DNA of 60,000 nucleotides from Polytrichum commune (Eukaryota; Streptophyta; Polytrichopsida; Polytrichales; Polytrichaceae). Position numbers and translations under genes: made by a program. The number at the start of each line of letters is the position of its first letter. Position 1 is the first letter of the stretch. The notes under the pieces are model-generated. The model was not told the origin of the DNA and made no database searches. It saw nothing but the letters and a program-made list of their open reading frames with translations. Shown piece after piece: positions 34,567 to 44,959 of this stretch. The DNA lies in the NCBI GenBank assembly GCA_950295325.1, contig OX485805.1, forward strand, positions 11,472,501-11,532,500, written 5' to 3'.

Positions 34567-35749
34567 TAGATATTGTTTTTGGTCTTGTTTTTTGTCTTGC
34601 AAATTCTAATTTCTATATAACTTGGATTGTGTAGATGTTGGGGTTGAACATCTACTCGTACATAGAGGATAGCGATCTGCAATTTTACAGGACGCAAAAA
34701 TCGCTGGCAAAGAAGATGGATATCCTCGATTGGATCCCGGGAAGCTACGTGGACGAGGTTGTTGAGGGGGGTGAGAACCCTCTTGATAGGGCGAGGCGGA
34801 TCAACCCGGAAGAAATTGCGATGAGGGCAACAACCCAATTACCCGAACCTCTAGTCGGGTTGCATCCGGGCAATCCGTCCCGTACAGGAGGTGGAGAGGT
34901 GGAAGAGGAGGAGGAAGAAGAAGAACACGGAGAGGAGGAAAAGGAGGGGGATGTGGAGGAAGGGGCAACGGGATTCACGCAAGAATCTGAAGCCCCTCAG
35001 AGGAAGAAGGCTATGCGTGTGGCAACCCCGCAGAGTAAGATGATGCCCGTCCTTACGGTGGACGATGCGAGGGACATGTACTCCAGGGACGCGACTGCCA
35101 TGTTCCGGGAGAGGAGGAAGTTAAAGGGAAAGAAGCTCTATGGCGATTACGCATTGGAGGAGACCATTGCCATTAGCAGCGAGGACGACGACGACATTGA
35201 GCTCGCCAAACGGCTCAGATCGGATCCCCCCTCCCCGACAGCGTTCGCAGGCATGGTTAGGGTGAAACCCGAAGTCCTCACTGTGGAAGAAGCCAACGAG
35301 AAGATGCGTAGAGACGAGGAGCAGCGCGTCCGCCTGCAGAGGGCTGCCGCGGAAGAACCTTCCGTGCGGAACGAGGTCGCAGAGCTGAGGGCTCTCCTCT
35401 TGGAACAAGAAAGACTAAGGGCGATGGCCCAACCTCCATCCAGCGCCGACTTGATATCGCAAGTCATACAAGGGATGTGGGCGCAAGGATTGGTGGTGGC
35501 TCCATCCAGCTCGTTTCCGCACTTGCCCCCCAGTTTCCCAGCCCAGAGCATCCCTCAGCACCCAGTGTCGCAAGGGTCATTCAGCTTCCAGCACATGATG
35601 CGGCCGCCCCATGTTCCGTACGCGCCGGTCCAACAAGTGGACGATCCCAACATCTGGCGCGTATCTGGAGCCTCCTCCCCGTTGGGCCCTCCACCACTAC
35701 GACCCCCCATAGTGATGGCGCCCCCTCACCAGCCGGACGATCCCAGGAT

Positions 35750-35840
35750 GTTTGGGTCGACCGACCCAAACCCACCCTCGACTGTAGTGCCCCAAGGCGC
35801 CTCCCCCGATGCAGGACAGTTTGGGTCGCCCGACCCAAAC
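35750..35840. repeat. Two P2 palindromes inside E2 coding exon 3
   Basis: Sites at 35750-35771 (centre AC) and 35819-35840 (centre CC) lie in an open reading frame. Confidence 0.9.
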
Positions 35841-35991
35841 CCCGGAGCAGCTCAGTCCTCCCTTGACGAACTTGTGTCTCAAAGAGACACAACCATGTTA
35901 GATGTTGAAGGCCTCCAAGGGCCTGGTGATTGTGAGGCCAAACCCCCCACCCTTAAGCGTCCGTAGTCCGAGTAGCGGGTTTGGGCTCACA

Positions 35992-38232
35992 TTCCTCCGC
36001 GGTATTGGATTTGGACTTGGATGAGTCCATAGTGCAAGGTTCACCCTTCAAGTGGTCTTGGATTTAACTGGAATTTCACTTTTAACAACTCAATGTACAA
36101 TTTCAATACGTATGTGGAGAATGCACAAGTTAACTATGTTATTTTAACCTCCTTATGCTCGGGTGCTATTTTGTCTTTGTTTGCTTCTAACGTCCATCCG
36201 GCCGCTTTAGCTACACAAGCCCTTAAGGATATCCCTCTCCTAAATGGAGTCCGTGCCGTTGACTCTATACTACCACTTGAACTATCACTTGTGTATTCCG
36301 TATCGCTACTATAAGAGGTCTCACTTGGTGTCTCCATACCGTACATAAGCCTTTAAGTATTAAGAAATACTTATGTGACTTATGTCAATCTCTCCCTCGC
36401 ACCTTTGGTCTTTGCTTCCTTTGTCTTGCCATCGCGAGAGTGCTCCACATTCTCCATTAATTTGTGCACGTGGTTTATTTTTAAAGAGAGGATGCAAGTG
36501 TTAAAAAAAACACTATTCTCTATAGTCAATCTCAAATACATTTACTTGTGGAAGCCACCATAACACTAACTAGCATAATATAACTAACTACTTGTCTATG
36601 AGCTAATTAGGTAGGCTATCTACTAAGCTCCTTCATGAACCCATCTCTTTACTTTCTAATTACATAAACCTAGCTCCTTCATAAACCCAGCTCCTTCATA
36701 AACCCAGCTTCTTAGCTTCTAACTAAACAAACCCAGCTCCTTCATAAACCCAGCTCCTTCATGAACCCAGCTCCTTAGCTTCTAACTAAACAAACTCAGG
36801 TCCTTCATAAACCCAGCTCTTTACTTTCTAACTAAACAAACCCAGCTCCTTCATAAACCCAGCTCTTTACTTTCTAACTAAACAAACCCAGCTCCTTCAT
36901 AAACCCAGCTCTTTACTTTCTAACTAAACAAACCCAGCTCCTTCATAAACCCAGCTCTTTACTTTCTAACTAAACAAACCCAGCTCCTTCATAAACCCAG
37001 CTCCTTCATAAACCCACAACTTTGTAGTTGTAATCCCCAACTACCTCACTAATTATTCAAGCCCTTAACTAATCTTCCTACCTAATTTCCCTAATTCTAC
37101 TAACAACCCCTTTCTAATCACACAATTCTTCTCTAATCCTAAAATCCTAAAATCCTAGAGAGGAGAGGGGGAGAGAGAATTTCCTAACTTCACTAAGACT
37201 AACTAATCCACACAAGTATATTTTTGCACTCATCACAACATCAAGTGCTCAACTCTTAAACATGGAACTTGCAACCACGTGTATTCAAAACATGAACTTT
37301 AAGTACCACAAATTGGAATCATGAATTAACTTTAAAATCCTTCACGTCAACACTAATTCTACCAAGAGGTCAAGCCCTCTTCAAGGCTAACAAGCCTTGG
37401 CTCTCAAACTAAAAACTAAGCACACACATGTGCTCCAATATGGCTTCCCACACCCACACTTATAACTCGTGGGGTGCCTTGGAGCACAAAGGAAAGAGAG
37501 GATGAGTGAGGGAAGAATGAGGGATTATATAGTAAGCTTGAGGGGGTGAGCACCCTCAAGGCTCACGATAAGCCCTTGAGATTTCCTCCTACTTAGTAGG
37601 CGCCAATCCTATCTTCTAAGCCTTCCTCCCTCAAATGATCAACAAGGATCCTAATTCGAACATTTAACTAGCCTTGGCTTTCTACCTACCACACTTTACC
37701 AAACTTGGGATGCTTCAACCCAAACTTAGCCTCCTTCGCTTTCCGCCGCCATAACTTTCTCCCCTTACTTTCCCAAATCGTCGCTCACCACTTAATTCAA
37801 ACCACGATGCTTAACTCGTGATTTGATTGGTGCTTTGAGAATTTGCTTATCCTCCACCTTGCATTCTTCCTTGGGCCTTCCCCATTAAGTGGCCATGATG
37901 AGGTGGTCCACTTGTGCGCTCCATGTGATCCTCCATTCATCCCAATTCGAATGCACTTGCCTCTTGAGTCACTTTGGTTGTCTCCATCCATTTGTACTAG
38001 CCTACTCATTAACTACTCAATCCAAGTTCTCCTTACCTATCCTCATTCACTCAAATCCTTCCGAAGGTAAAAACACAATAACAACTCACATCCTAGCCTC
38101 TTACAACATGGTACTTCTAAGACTAACATTTCACTCTTTTTATATTTTTGTGAAGTAACATGCTACTTCAAAGTGCATCAACTAACGTTTCAAGGGTCTA
38201 AGACTAAATGTGGGCACCCTTTTGGGCTCACA
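35992..38232. mobile_element. Unclassified 2.2-kb insertion in E2 exon 3
   Basis: The 12 bases TTTGGGCTCACA occur at 35980-35991 and again at 38221-38232. Removing one copy and the DNA between them rejoins the exon frame exactly (VWAH|SDTSNP). The insert has no clear gene, no obvious terminal inverted repeats and no poly-A tail, so I cannot class it. It contains a tandem array of CCAGCTCCTTCATAAAC and CAGCTCTTTACTTTCTAAC units at about 36660-37015. Confidence 0.7.
36660..37015. repeat. Tandem array, about 50-bp unit
   Basis: At least six near-identical units combine CCCAGCTCCTTCATAAA, CCCAGCTCTTTACTTTC and TAACTAAACAAA. They lie within the 2.2-kb insertion. Confidence 0.85.
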
Positions 38233-38426
38233 GTGATACCTCTAATCCTAACCAAATCGATGAACCCATGCATGATGCATATGCGGAGATTGGTTTAGGA
38301 CAAGGGCCTGATGCTCAACCTTTGCAGGACAAGGTCCCTGACGTAGGCGGAGAAGGCGGTGGCGAGAGAGGTGGGGCACCGGGGACGGTGGAGGCATCTA
38401 CATCGTCGAGACATGACCAGGGCGAG

Positions 38427-39434
38427 GTAACACACTGAGCCCTCCCAGTTTGGGTCGACCGACCCAAACCTCCTTGGTCATTGTCTTGTTTGTCGCGCAC
38501 CTCTCCATGAGGAGTGCCCGAAACACCATGGGCACAGGGGGGACCCCGGAGTGACACCCGGGACTTGTGGCGCCGTTGGTGAGAGGGCCCAAGTGATCCT
38601 AGTGTGGGTGAGGGCCCCGGGCGTTGGGAACGCCTCCCACCCACGGAGACTAGGATGCACAAGGGTAAAGCCATAAGCTATGCGTAGCTCATGGCGTGGT
38701 GATTCTAGAATGCTCAAGAACACCTTAATCGGAGGTGTGAGCTAGGAGTTATGGCCATTTGAGTGGGGCGCTGTCCCGGGACAGCGCCCTGGTACAGCAG
38801 TGCCTGGGAGGGATTCCCGGGACTGCCAAGGTTCAAACAGGCATAACTTCCTCAAGACTTGCTCGAATGGAGCAAGTGAGGAGTCCATCGGCATCTACGT
38901 GAAGCGTAGATGAGGATGGAGTGGTTGGTTGTTATGATCAGACATCATACAAGGAAGTTATGATGGTCTGAAGCTGCTGGGGGGTTCTAGGCCCAGCAGC
39001 TAAAGGAAAATGTCCACTTGGCCCCAACTCTTGGTAGGGAGACAAGAGGTTGGTTGACGGTGGGGTAGGGGCCCCGCGTGAAGTCCTAGAGGCTTATATG
39101 GGTGAGGTGGTGTGGCCTCACCCACCCGAGGCCGAACGGCAAGGACTCCATGGGCCTTGGCCCAATGTGAGGCCATAGTTGCCTAGTATGGTTCGGGTTG
39201 TTGTAGTGTTGCTCCGGCAATGCGATGATCAACATGGGATTGGACTTCCATGGATGGAAGTCCACATGTAGGAATGGGTTACCGATTAAGGGGTGAGTCC
39301 CGAAAGCAAAGTAGGAGGGTTGGTTCCCTCCTATGAACTATAAGGTCCGGGGTAGGAGGAGCTAATCATTAGCATGGCGGAATGCGAATGGTTAGCCACT
39401 CGTAACCTTTGCTAGAATTGAAAATTGGCAAGAT
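38427..39434. other. E2 intron 3, first part
   Basis: It begins with the GTAACA donor. One P2 site (38448-38469, centre AC) lies 22 bp into the intron. The rest is GC-richer, non-coding DNA with inverted motifs such as GTCCCGGGACAGCGCC. It may be another inserted repeat, because the E1 intron is only about 620 bp. Confidence 0.5.
38448..38469. repeat. P2 palindrome in E2 intron 3
   Basis: Perfect arms GTTTGGGTCG and CGACCCAAAC around AC, next to the splice donor. Confidence 0.92.
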
Positions 39435-39437
39435 GGT

Positions 39438-41038
39438 CACTAGTAGAAAATTCTACGTCCGGATCAACAGAAAGGCGTTGGTCGCGGTTGTTACTTAGGA
39501 CGCGTTGACCTGGACATGATGTAACACAATTTTGTTGATTTTTTTCTGTTGATATGGTCACAAAAAGATTTTTTTAAAAAAACTTATTTTATATATATAT
39601 ATATATTACATTAAAAAATAAAAAATGAATAAATAGAAGATCTGCAATTGCTAACACCTCCCAAGTAACCCTCAACCTATACCTCACCTACAAAGTATAG
39701 ATTACCTACCACTCACCTAGGTGGCAAGGCCCAAGCCGAAGGTGTCGGCCACGAGAATCGAACCTTGCACCTAGTGACATCCACACATGTGCCTTAACCA
39801 CTAGGTCATCACATCACACATGATATAAATGGAGTGTTTTAAACCTTTCTAGAATAAGGCCACTATTTTCTCTTTACTACCTACTTGATGTATATATTTA
39901 CAGTAAATATATACAGTATATAATTACAGTAAATATATATAGTATATAATTACAGTAAATATATATAGTATATATATAGTATATAATTACAGTAAATATA
40001 TACTGTATATAATTACAGTAAATATATACTGTATATAATTACAGTAAATATATACTGTATATAATTACAGTAAATATATACTGTATATAATTACAGTAAA
40101 TATATACTGTATATAATTACAGTAAATATATACTGTATATAATTACAGTAAATATATACTGTATATAATTACAGTAAATATATACTGTATATAATTACAG
40201 TAAATATATACTGTATATAATTACAGTAAATATATACTGTATATAATTACAGTAAATATATACTGTATATAATTACAGTAAATATATACTGTATATAATT
40301 ACAGTAAATGTATACATATTTATATATTATATACATATATATTATATACATACATGTTACATATATTGTATACATATATGTTACATATATTATATACATA
40401 TATGTTACATATATTATATACATACATGTTACATATATTATATACATACATATTATATACATATATATTATATATATATATTATATACATACATATTATA
40501 TACATACATATTATGTACATATATATTATGTACATATATATTATATACATACATATTATGTACATATATATTATATACATACATATTATATACATATATT
40601 ATATACATATATACATATATACATACATACATATATATATTATATACATATTAATTCATATACATATATATATACATATATACATATATATATAATATTA
40701 ACAATCAACTAATATAATATTTATAATATTTACACACCTTTGAATTCGTAATTATTTCCATACCCATACACTTACAAGTCCATAAATTGCAAAAAATTAA
40801 AAAGATTTTACAATATTCCAATAGATCCTAGAATATTCCAAAAAGATTCCAAAAAGATTTCACATTTACTAAAATTTTGTTGATTTGGTCATTGTACTAT
40901 TCTAATCAGCAAAAATGTAGGCAATAAACAGTTGATTTTTACAAAAATTCAAAAATCAGTGAAATCGGTCATTGCAGTGCCCGGATCGACAAAGATCTGT
41001 TGATTTTTTGTTGATTTGGTCATGATTTTCTAGTAGTG
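39438..41038. mobile_element. Non-autonomous CACTA transposon
   Basis: It begins CACTAGTAGAAAAT and ends with the near reverse complement ATTTTCTAGTAGTG. Target duplication GGT stands at 39435-39437 and 41039-41041. The ends and 3-bp duplication are classic for plant CACTA (En/Spm) elements. It has no transposase gene. Most of the interior is the AT microsatellite at 39890-40700. Subterminal TTGATTTxGTCA motifs recur near both ends. It lies inside E2 intron 3, giving three-level nesting: CACTA in E2 in E1. Confidence 0.9.
39890..40700. repeat. AT-rich tandem repeats inside the CACTA element
   Basis: The segment 39890-40310 is a tandem of about 26 bp containing ATATACTGTATATAATTACAG. The segment 40310-40700 is TATATACATA-type microsatellite. 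The apparent Tyr/Ile-rich open frames here are repeat artefacts. Confidence 0.95.
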
Positions 41039-41472
41039 GGTCAAGGGGGGGCTAGCAAGGGTTGCGACATTGTTGGCGTGGTCTTGTCCCCCTTAGCTAT
41101 GAGGAACTACACCCCCCCCGACGCACCCAACAACGTGTTCCCCCCGCGATCCCCTTCGTCTCACCTCACTCGACTACGCTCAACCTTGGCGGCGCGCAAC
41201 CAATTTTGTAGATGTACAATTAGGATAGTGTGAATGCCCTCGTTCACCGCGCCCCCCCCCCTCAAATTGTACATAGAGATTTGTAAAAATAAAATTATTA
41301 TTTTTGGCGCCCATATGTTAGCATCCGTGTCCCAATGTATGTTGTTCCCCTTGTATGTTTTTGTTGCCACCAATGGTCCAATTCTTCTTGTGTTTGCACA
41401 AAATTTCCGTTCTGCTTGAATTAAACATAGCATAACATAGTCCTCGCCGCCTTCTCTCGCTCGTCGCCGCAG

Positions 41473-42285
41473 GGATCGGAGCATAGCGTCGTGGCTCCCC
41501 GCCGGTCCTCCCCGAGGAGCGTGGAGGACAGCGCGGTGGTCCCCCCGATTTTGCCCTCCCCGTCTCCGCCGCCCAAGACACGGTTCCTGGTGCTAGACCT
41601 CAACGGGGTCCTCGTCCAGTGCGTGCACTGTCCCAAGGTCCCCACGGTGCCTTTCTGCAAGCCCGAGGACGGGAACTACGATGGTCCCCCCGCGTACATC
41701 AAAAGCAAGCTAGTGTACCTCCGCCCGTAGCTTCGGCGCTTCCTGCAGGTCGCCCTATCCAAATGGTGGGTGATCGTGTGGAACTCCATGAAGTCCGAGA
41801 ACACCCAGGCCGTCGTGGAGTTCATCTTCAAGGGACTCCAACCCCCGTGCTTGGTCCTAGGACAGGATTCTTGTAAAACATTGTACACCCCCGAGGGCAG
41901 GGTTGTGAAGAAGCCCAACAACCCCGCCGTAAACCAATTTCTTAAGGTCTTGAAGCCAGTCGTATGGGACCAGCGTCCGACCATGGTCGGCTGTCCCTAC
42001 GACGTTCGCCCCACCCGTGACAACACGTTGATGGTGGACGACAGCGCTTCCAAGAACATTTTGAACCCGACCTCGAACTTCATAGTTTGCCCCACGTGGA
42101 CGGTCGAGAAGGTCCGAGACCGTTTTTTGTTAGACCTACTTAAGTACATTCAAACACTCGTGGGGAGCGGACTACCCGTGCCCCGGTTCCTTAGTTGTAA
42201 TCCGATAGGCGAAAGATACATGGATCCGAAGGACTATATGTACAGAGAGTTGTACGCTCACGTGAAATATAATAAATTCATTTGA
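41473..42285 (+). pseudogene. E2 HAD (FCP1/SCP-type) phosphatase-like exon
   Basis: It follows a GCCGCAG acceptor in phase 0. After a Ser/Pro-rich lead-in comes TRFLVLDLNGVLV (motif I, Asp at exon residue 42), then KLVYLRP, an in-frame TAG, LRRFL, then WWVIVWNSM (motif II region), PPCLVLGQD, TLMVDDSASKNILNP (late Asp pair) and an end KYNKFI. The order and spacing are those of FCP1 homology domains that dephosphorylate, for example, RNA polymerase II CTD. The second Asp of DxDx(T/V) is Asn, as in E1, so activity is doubtful. The shared change in both elements suggests it predates decay. The stop codon context (NKxI then TGA) is conserved between E1 and E2. Confidence 0.68.
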
Positions 42286-42404
42286 GATACTACATGGTGT
42301 GCCATTGTGTGTGATATAATATGCCTCAATTGTATATCGATTTTCTCATGCTCCCCCCCTGCCCCCCTCCCCTTGGGTTTTGTTTGTTTTAATTTTCCCA
42401 TCAG

Positions 42405-43208
42405 CGTTTGGAGCCCTCGATTGACATCGTCAGCGAATCAAACTTGGGGAGCTTCTTCTACGAGACCGTCTACGATGCCGCGTCCACCATCGACTACTCC
42501 AAGGAGCCTATTGACGCCGGCGTCGTCGATAGCCCCCCACCCAAGCAAATCTTCCGGCCATCTCCGTCTCCGTCGCCGCTCAAGGGCATAAATCGCAAAT
42601 GCGTCCGGACGTCCCCGTCTCGGCCCGGCGGCAGTAGTACACCTCAACGGCGGCTGCGGATGGACGCTCGGCCTACGAAGAGTGGCACCCTTCCTATTCC
42701 TTTGCGGGACGCATTGCCCCTCCTCGCCGACTCCAACGGGAACGCCCCCGGTGACAAGGTGAACCCCCCCCCCCCCAAAACATGGTTAACCGCGCATTAC
42801 AATCATCCGGCACTTAAAAAATGAACGTGTGACACGTTTGGGTCTTCCTCCCTAAACTAACACGTGTGTTCTTGCATTCACGCGTTGCAGGTTGCTCCCA
42901 CCCGTAGACCTATGCGGGCTAGTGCGTCCGTCGAGTTGGAGCGTTTCTACTCTATGACCAGAAATGCAAGACAGTCCACTTCATCGTATTCGAATTCTTC
43001 GTCGTATAATTCGGGTGGCCGACGGAATCCAAAATGTGTTATTGATGGCGGTCACCCCAAGAATGGCTATAGTCGCGGGGCGGAGATTTTCAGGAATGTT
43101 GAAGCAATGCGAGCAAAAGAAGCCGCAGCAAAAGAAAAAGAGGCAAAAGAAAAAAAAGCAAAAGAAAATGAAGCAAAAGAAAAAGAGGTAGTCTCCGAGG
43201 CTAGATAG
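42405..43208 (+). CDS. E2 gene C: small two-exon conserved protein
   Basis: Exon a runs 42405-42758, after a CCCATCAG acceptor. Exon b runs 42891-43208. The junction GACAAG|GTGAAC...TTGCAG|GTTGC is phase 0. It matches E1 gene C in both exons and intron phase. Exon a has YDAASTIDYSKEPIDAGVVDSPPP and basic Ser/Pro stretches (SPSPSPLK). Exon b has a SSYSNSSSYNSGGRR stretch, GYSRGAEIFRNVEAMRAKEAA and a Lys/Glu/Ala helix. No in-frame ATG occurs near the start of exon a, so an upstream exon is probably missing. No stops are seen in this copy. The function is unknown. The composition suggests a disordered, basic, possibly DNA- or RNA-associated protein. Confidence 0.6.
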
Positions 43209-43746
43209 GCCATAGTAGGTGTAGGGTTGTGAGCCATAGGCAAGAACATTTTGGGTCGCACTATCCAATGGATGTGTGGTGTTAGCATGCTATGCATTTT
43301 ACATGCCATAATTTGTATGTTTTTTTTGCAATAATATAAGTGTCACATGATTTCCCCTTCAATATGGTCTAAGGTTTGGATTGCCCTACCTAAACCATCA
43401 CAAATATGAGTTTGGAATATTTTGTATGTTATATTATATTGGTTCACATATTTCCCCTTCAATATGATCTATGGTTTGGATTGCGCTACCTAAACCATAT
43501 TCATACAAGTTTTTGTGCGATAATATAAATGTTTTAAGATTTCCCCTTCAACTTGGCCTAAAGTTTGGATTGCCCATCCTAAACAATCCCAAATATGAGT
43601 TATTAATGGGGTTCTTGTTCTAAACACCCGCTTCAAAGTGTTCGCATCTTACAACTTTCTCCAATATGTGTTCCATTTATCCTTGTTCTTATTTATGTGA
43701 TTATCTCAAAATGCCCAAAAAGTCTCAATTTAACGAATATAGTGTT
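43209..43746 (-). repeat. E2 right subterminal region and terminal repeat
   Basis: Three diverged copies of a TTTCCCCTTCAATATGxTCTAxxGTTTGGATTGC unit lie near 43349, 43450 and 43540. The 28-bp terminal inverted repeat is at 43719-43746. CTTA follows at 43747-43750. Confidence 0.85.
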
Positions 43747-43750
43747 CTTA

Positions 43751-44209
43751 GTCGCAAATCATTAAATATTCAATGTTAACCATCTCCATATTTAGACATT
43801 ATGTGTATATATATATATATGTATATACATATATTTCGATGAGACCTTGGTCACAACTAAGGTGTGCAACCGATATATATATTTTCAATATGTTGGCGTG
43901 CATGCAAGGCATGTTCCATACATGACAGTGCTATTTATATAATTCCGCATGGATGGAATGGGAGATTGTTAGGTCAAAGAAGGCGGCGGGAATCCGCTTT
44001 TTAAAGAGCATCCAAGGGATTTTGAACCAGCGGGGTGAAGTACTTAAAGCTCTTCCCCCCACAACAAAGCTCTTTTCAGCGGCACATGCAAGTGTGCGCT
44101 CTATAGACCTCACCGAACGCGCTCAAGCCATTTGGTGTGCGCCAACCCTACACCACCCAGGTACAGTACAGGCTGTACCTACCGCATATACCGCCGTAAA
44201 TACTGGAAC
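43751..44209. other. E1 sequence right of the E2 insertion
   Basis: This is mostly non-coding with a TA microsatellite at 43805-43830. A 99-codon open frame at 43953-44252 (EIVRSKKAAGIRFLKSIQGILNQ...) has no recognisable domain and no partner in E2. I do not call it a gene. Confidence 0.4.
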
Positions 44210-44841
44210 TTTACGAACGCATGTTCGTAAAGATGAGGAGCTTCAGATTTAGACAAACGATTCGGACCAGTACATGGCAAGGATTTACGAACGTGCGTTC
44301 GTAAATTCCACATGAGAGCATGTTCTGGATTGAGCTACTCATATGGATAGTCACATGTACGTAATCCATGTCAGTTATTTACGAATGTGCGTTCATAAAT
44401 ATGCCTTCGAGGACCATGCAGACATATTTGACCCTTATCTATTGGTACCTGATGGTCGGTAATTTTACGAACGTGCGTTCGTAAATCCCACAGGAGATCA
44501 TGTTTTGGATTGAGCTACTCATGGATAGTCACATGCACATCATCTATGACATTTATTTATGAACGTGCGTTCGTAAATATGCCTTCGAGGTTCATACATA
44601 CATATTTGACCCGTGTCTATTGGTACCTGATGGTCGGTAATTTACGAACATGCGTTCGTAAATCCCACATGAGAGCATGTTCTGGATTGAGGTACTCATA
44701 TGGTTAGTGACATGCACTTAATCCATGACAGTCATTTACAAACGTATGTTCGTAAATATACCTTCGAGAATCATACATACTTATTTGACCCGTATCTATT
44801 GGTACCTGATGGTCGGGAATTTACGAACGTGCGTTCGTAAA
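44210..44841. repeat. P1 palindromes in a 178-bp tandem, upstream of the E1 transposase
   Basis: P1 sites start at 44210, 44284, 44378, 44464, 44556, 44641, 44735 and 44820, mostly with centre TG. From 44284 they are embedded in three tandem units of about 178 bp. Each unit holds two sites with shared spacers (TATGCCTTCGAGG, TATTGGTACCTGATGGTCGG, GGATTGAGCTACTCAT). A broken half-site lies near 44909. Confidence 0.92.
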
Positions 44842-44959
44842 TACATGTCATTATTGTCTACGCATCCAGCAACACATCTTCATTCATGCACATCAGTATG
44901 GCAGTAATTTACGAACACATATTAGCAAGAAAAATATGCTCATCGCTCGTCCGTGAAGG

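Larger units (their letters stand above)
34635..38426 (+). pseudogene. E2 large gene exon 3: acidic disordered region, split by an insertion
   Basis: The exon starts MLGLNIYSYIEDS and moves into Glu-rich (about residues 90-115), charged coiled-coil-prone and then Pro/Gln-rich sequence. It resembles E1 exon 3 in order and composition (IAISSEDDDDIELAKRL versus IIEVSDEDDGDMEI). Two P2 sites are translated as MFGSTDPN and QFGSPDPN. The frame runs ...LKRP*SE*RVWAH, is interrupted after 35991, and resumes in the same frame at 38233 as SDTSNPNQ. It ends SRHDQGE|GTAACA at 38426; the E1 exon ends PPPDDE|GTAACT. This is likely a linker region. The two TAG codons are decay. Confidence 0.6.
31566..42285 (+). 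pseudogene. E2 large gene: ParB-like / methyltransferase-like / HAD phosphatase
   Basis: Modelled exons: 1, 31566-32891; 2, 33149-34480; 3, 34635-35991 joined to 38233-38426 across an insertion; 4, 41473-42285. Exon lengths are 1326, 1332, 1551 and 813 bp, all multiples of three. All junctions are phase 0 with GT-AG borders, giving about 1673 residues. The ATG follows a TTGCAG acceptor. Defects are in-frame stops only: TAA at 33401-33403 (E1 has Gln, CAA), TAG at 35964-35966, TAG at 35973-35975 and TAG at 41728-41730, plus the exon 3 insertion. The rest of the frame is open. The gene points away from the E2 transposase gene and is followed by gene C. Joining exon 4 to exon 3 rests on conserved phase and order in both elements and would need a transcript to prove. 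Confidence 0.72.
22770..43746. mobile_element. Giant DNA transposon E2, nested in E1
   Basis: The left end begins AACACTATATTCG at 22770. The right end finishes CGAATATAGTGTT at 43746. The two ends match perfectly for 28 bp, through TTAAATTGAGACTTT. CTTA stands at 22766-22769 and 43747-43750. Length is 20977 bp including younger insertions, or about 17 kb without them. Layout: transposase-like gene (minus) next to the left end, a central P2 array and leader region, then the ParB/MTase/HAD gene and gene C (plus) toward the right end. This mirrors E1. All P2 palindromes in the window are inside E2. E2 is younger than E1 in this locus because it interrupts it. Confidence 0.9.

Noticed and set aside
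40308-40712. Overlapping Tyr/Ile-rich open frames on both strands
   Set aside because: They are translations of the TATATACATA microsatellite inside the CACTA element.
22770-43746. E1 and E2 as ordinary CACTA (En/Spm) transposons because the ends contain CACTA
   Set aside because: Starting at CACTA gives no matching 3-bp duplication for E2 (AAA versus TTC). Including the two A residues gives exact 4-bp duplications for both elements. The transposase is also not of the CACTA type.
28337-43746. E2 beginning at the internal terminal repeat at 28337
   Set aside because: The flank ATGT does not match CTTA on the right, whereas 22766-22769 does. That boundary would also exclude the transposase gene.
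43953-44252. A 99-residue open frame right of E2 as a gene of E1
   Set aside because: It has no domain and no counterpart in E2, and its end runs into a P1 palindrome. It is probably fortuitous.
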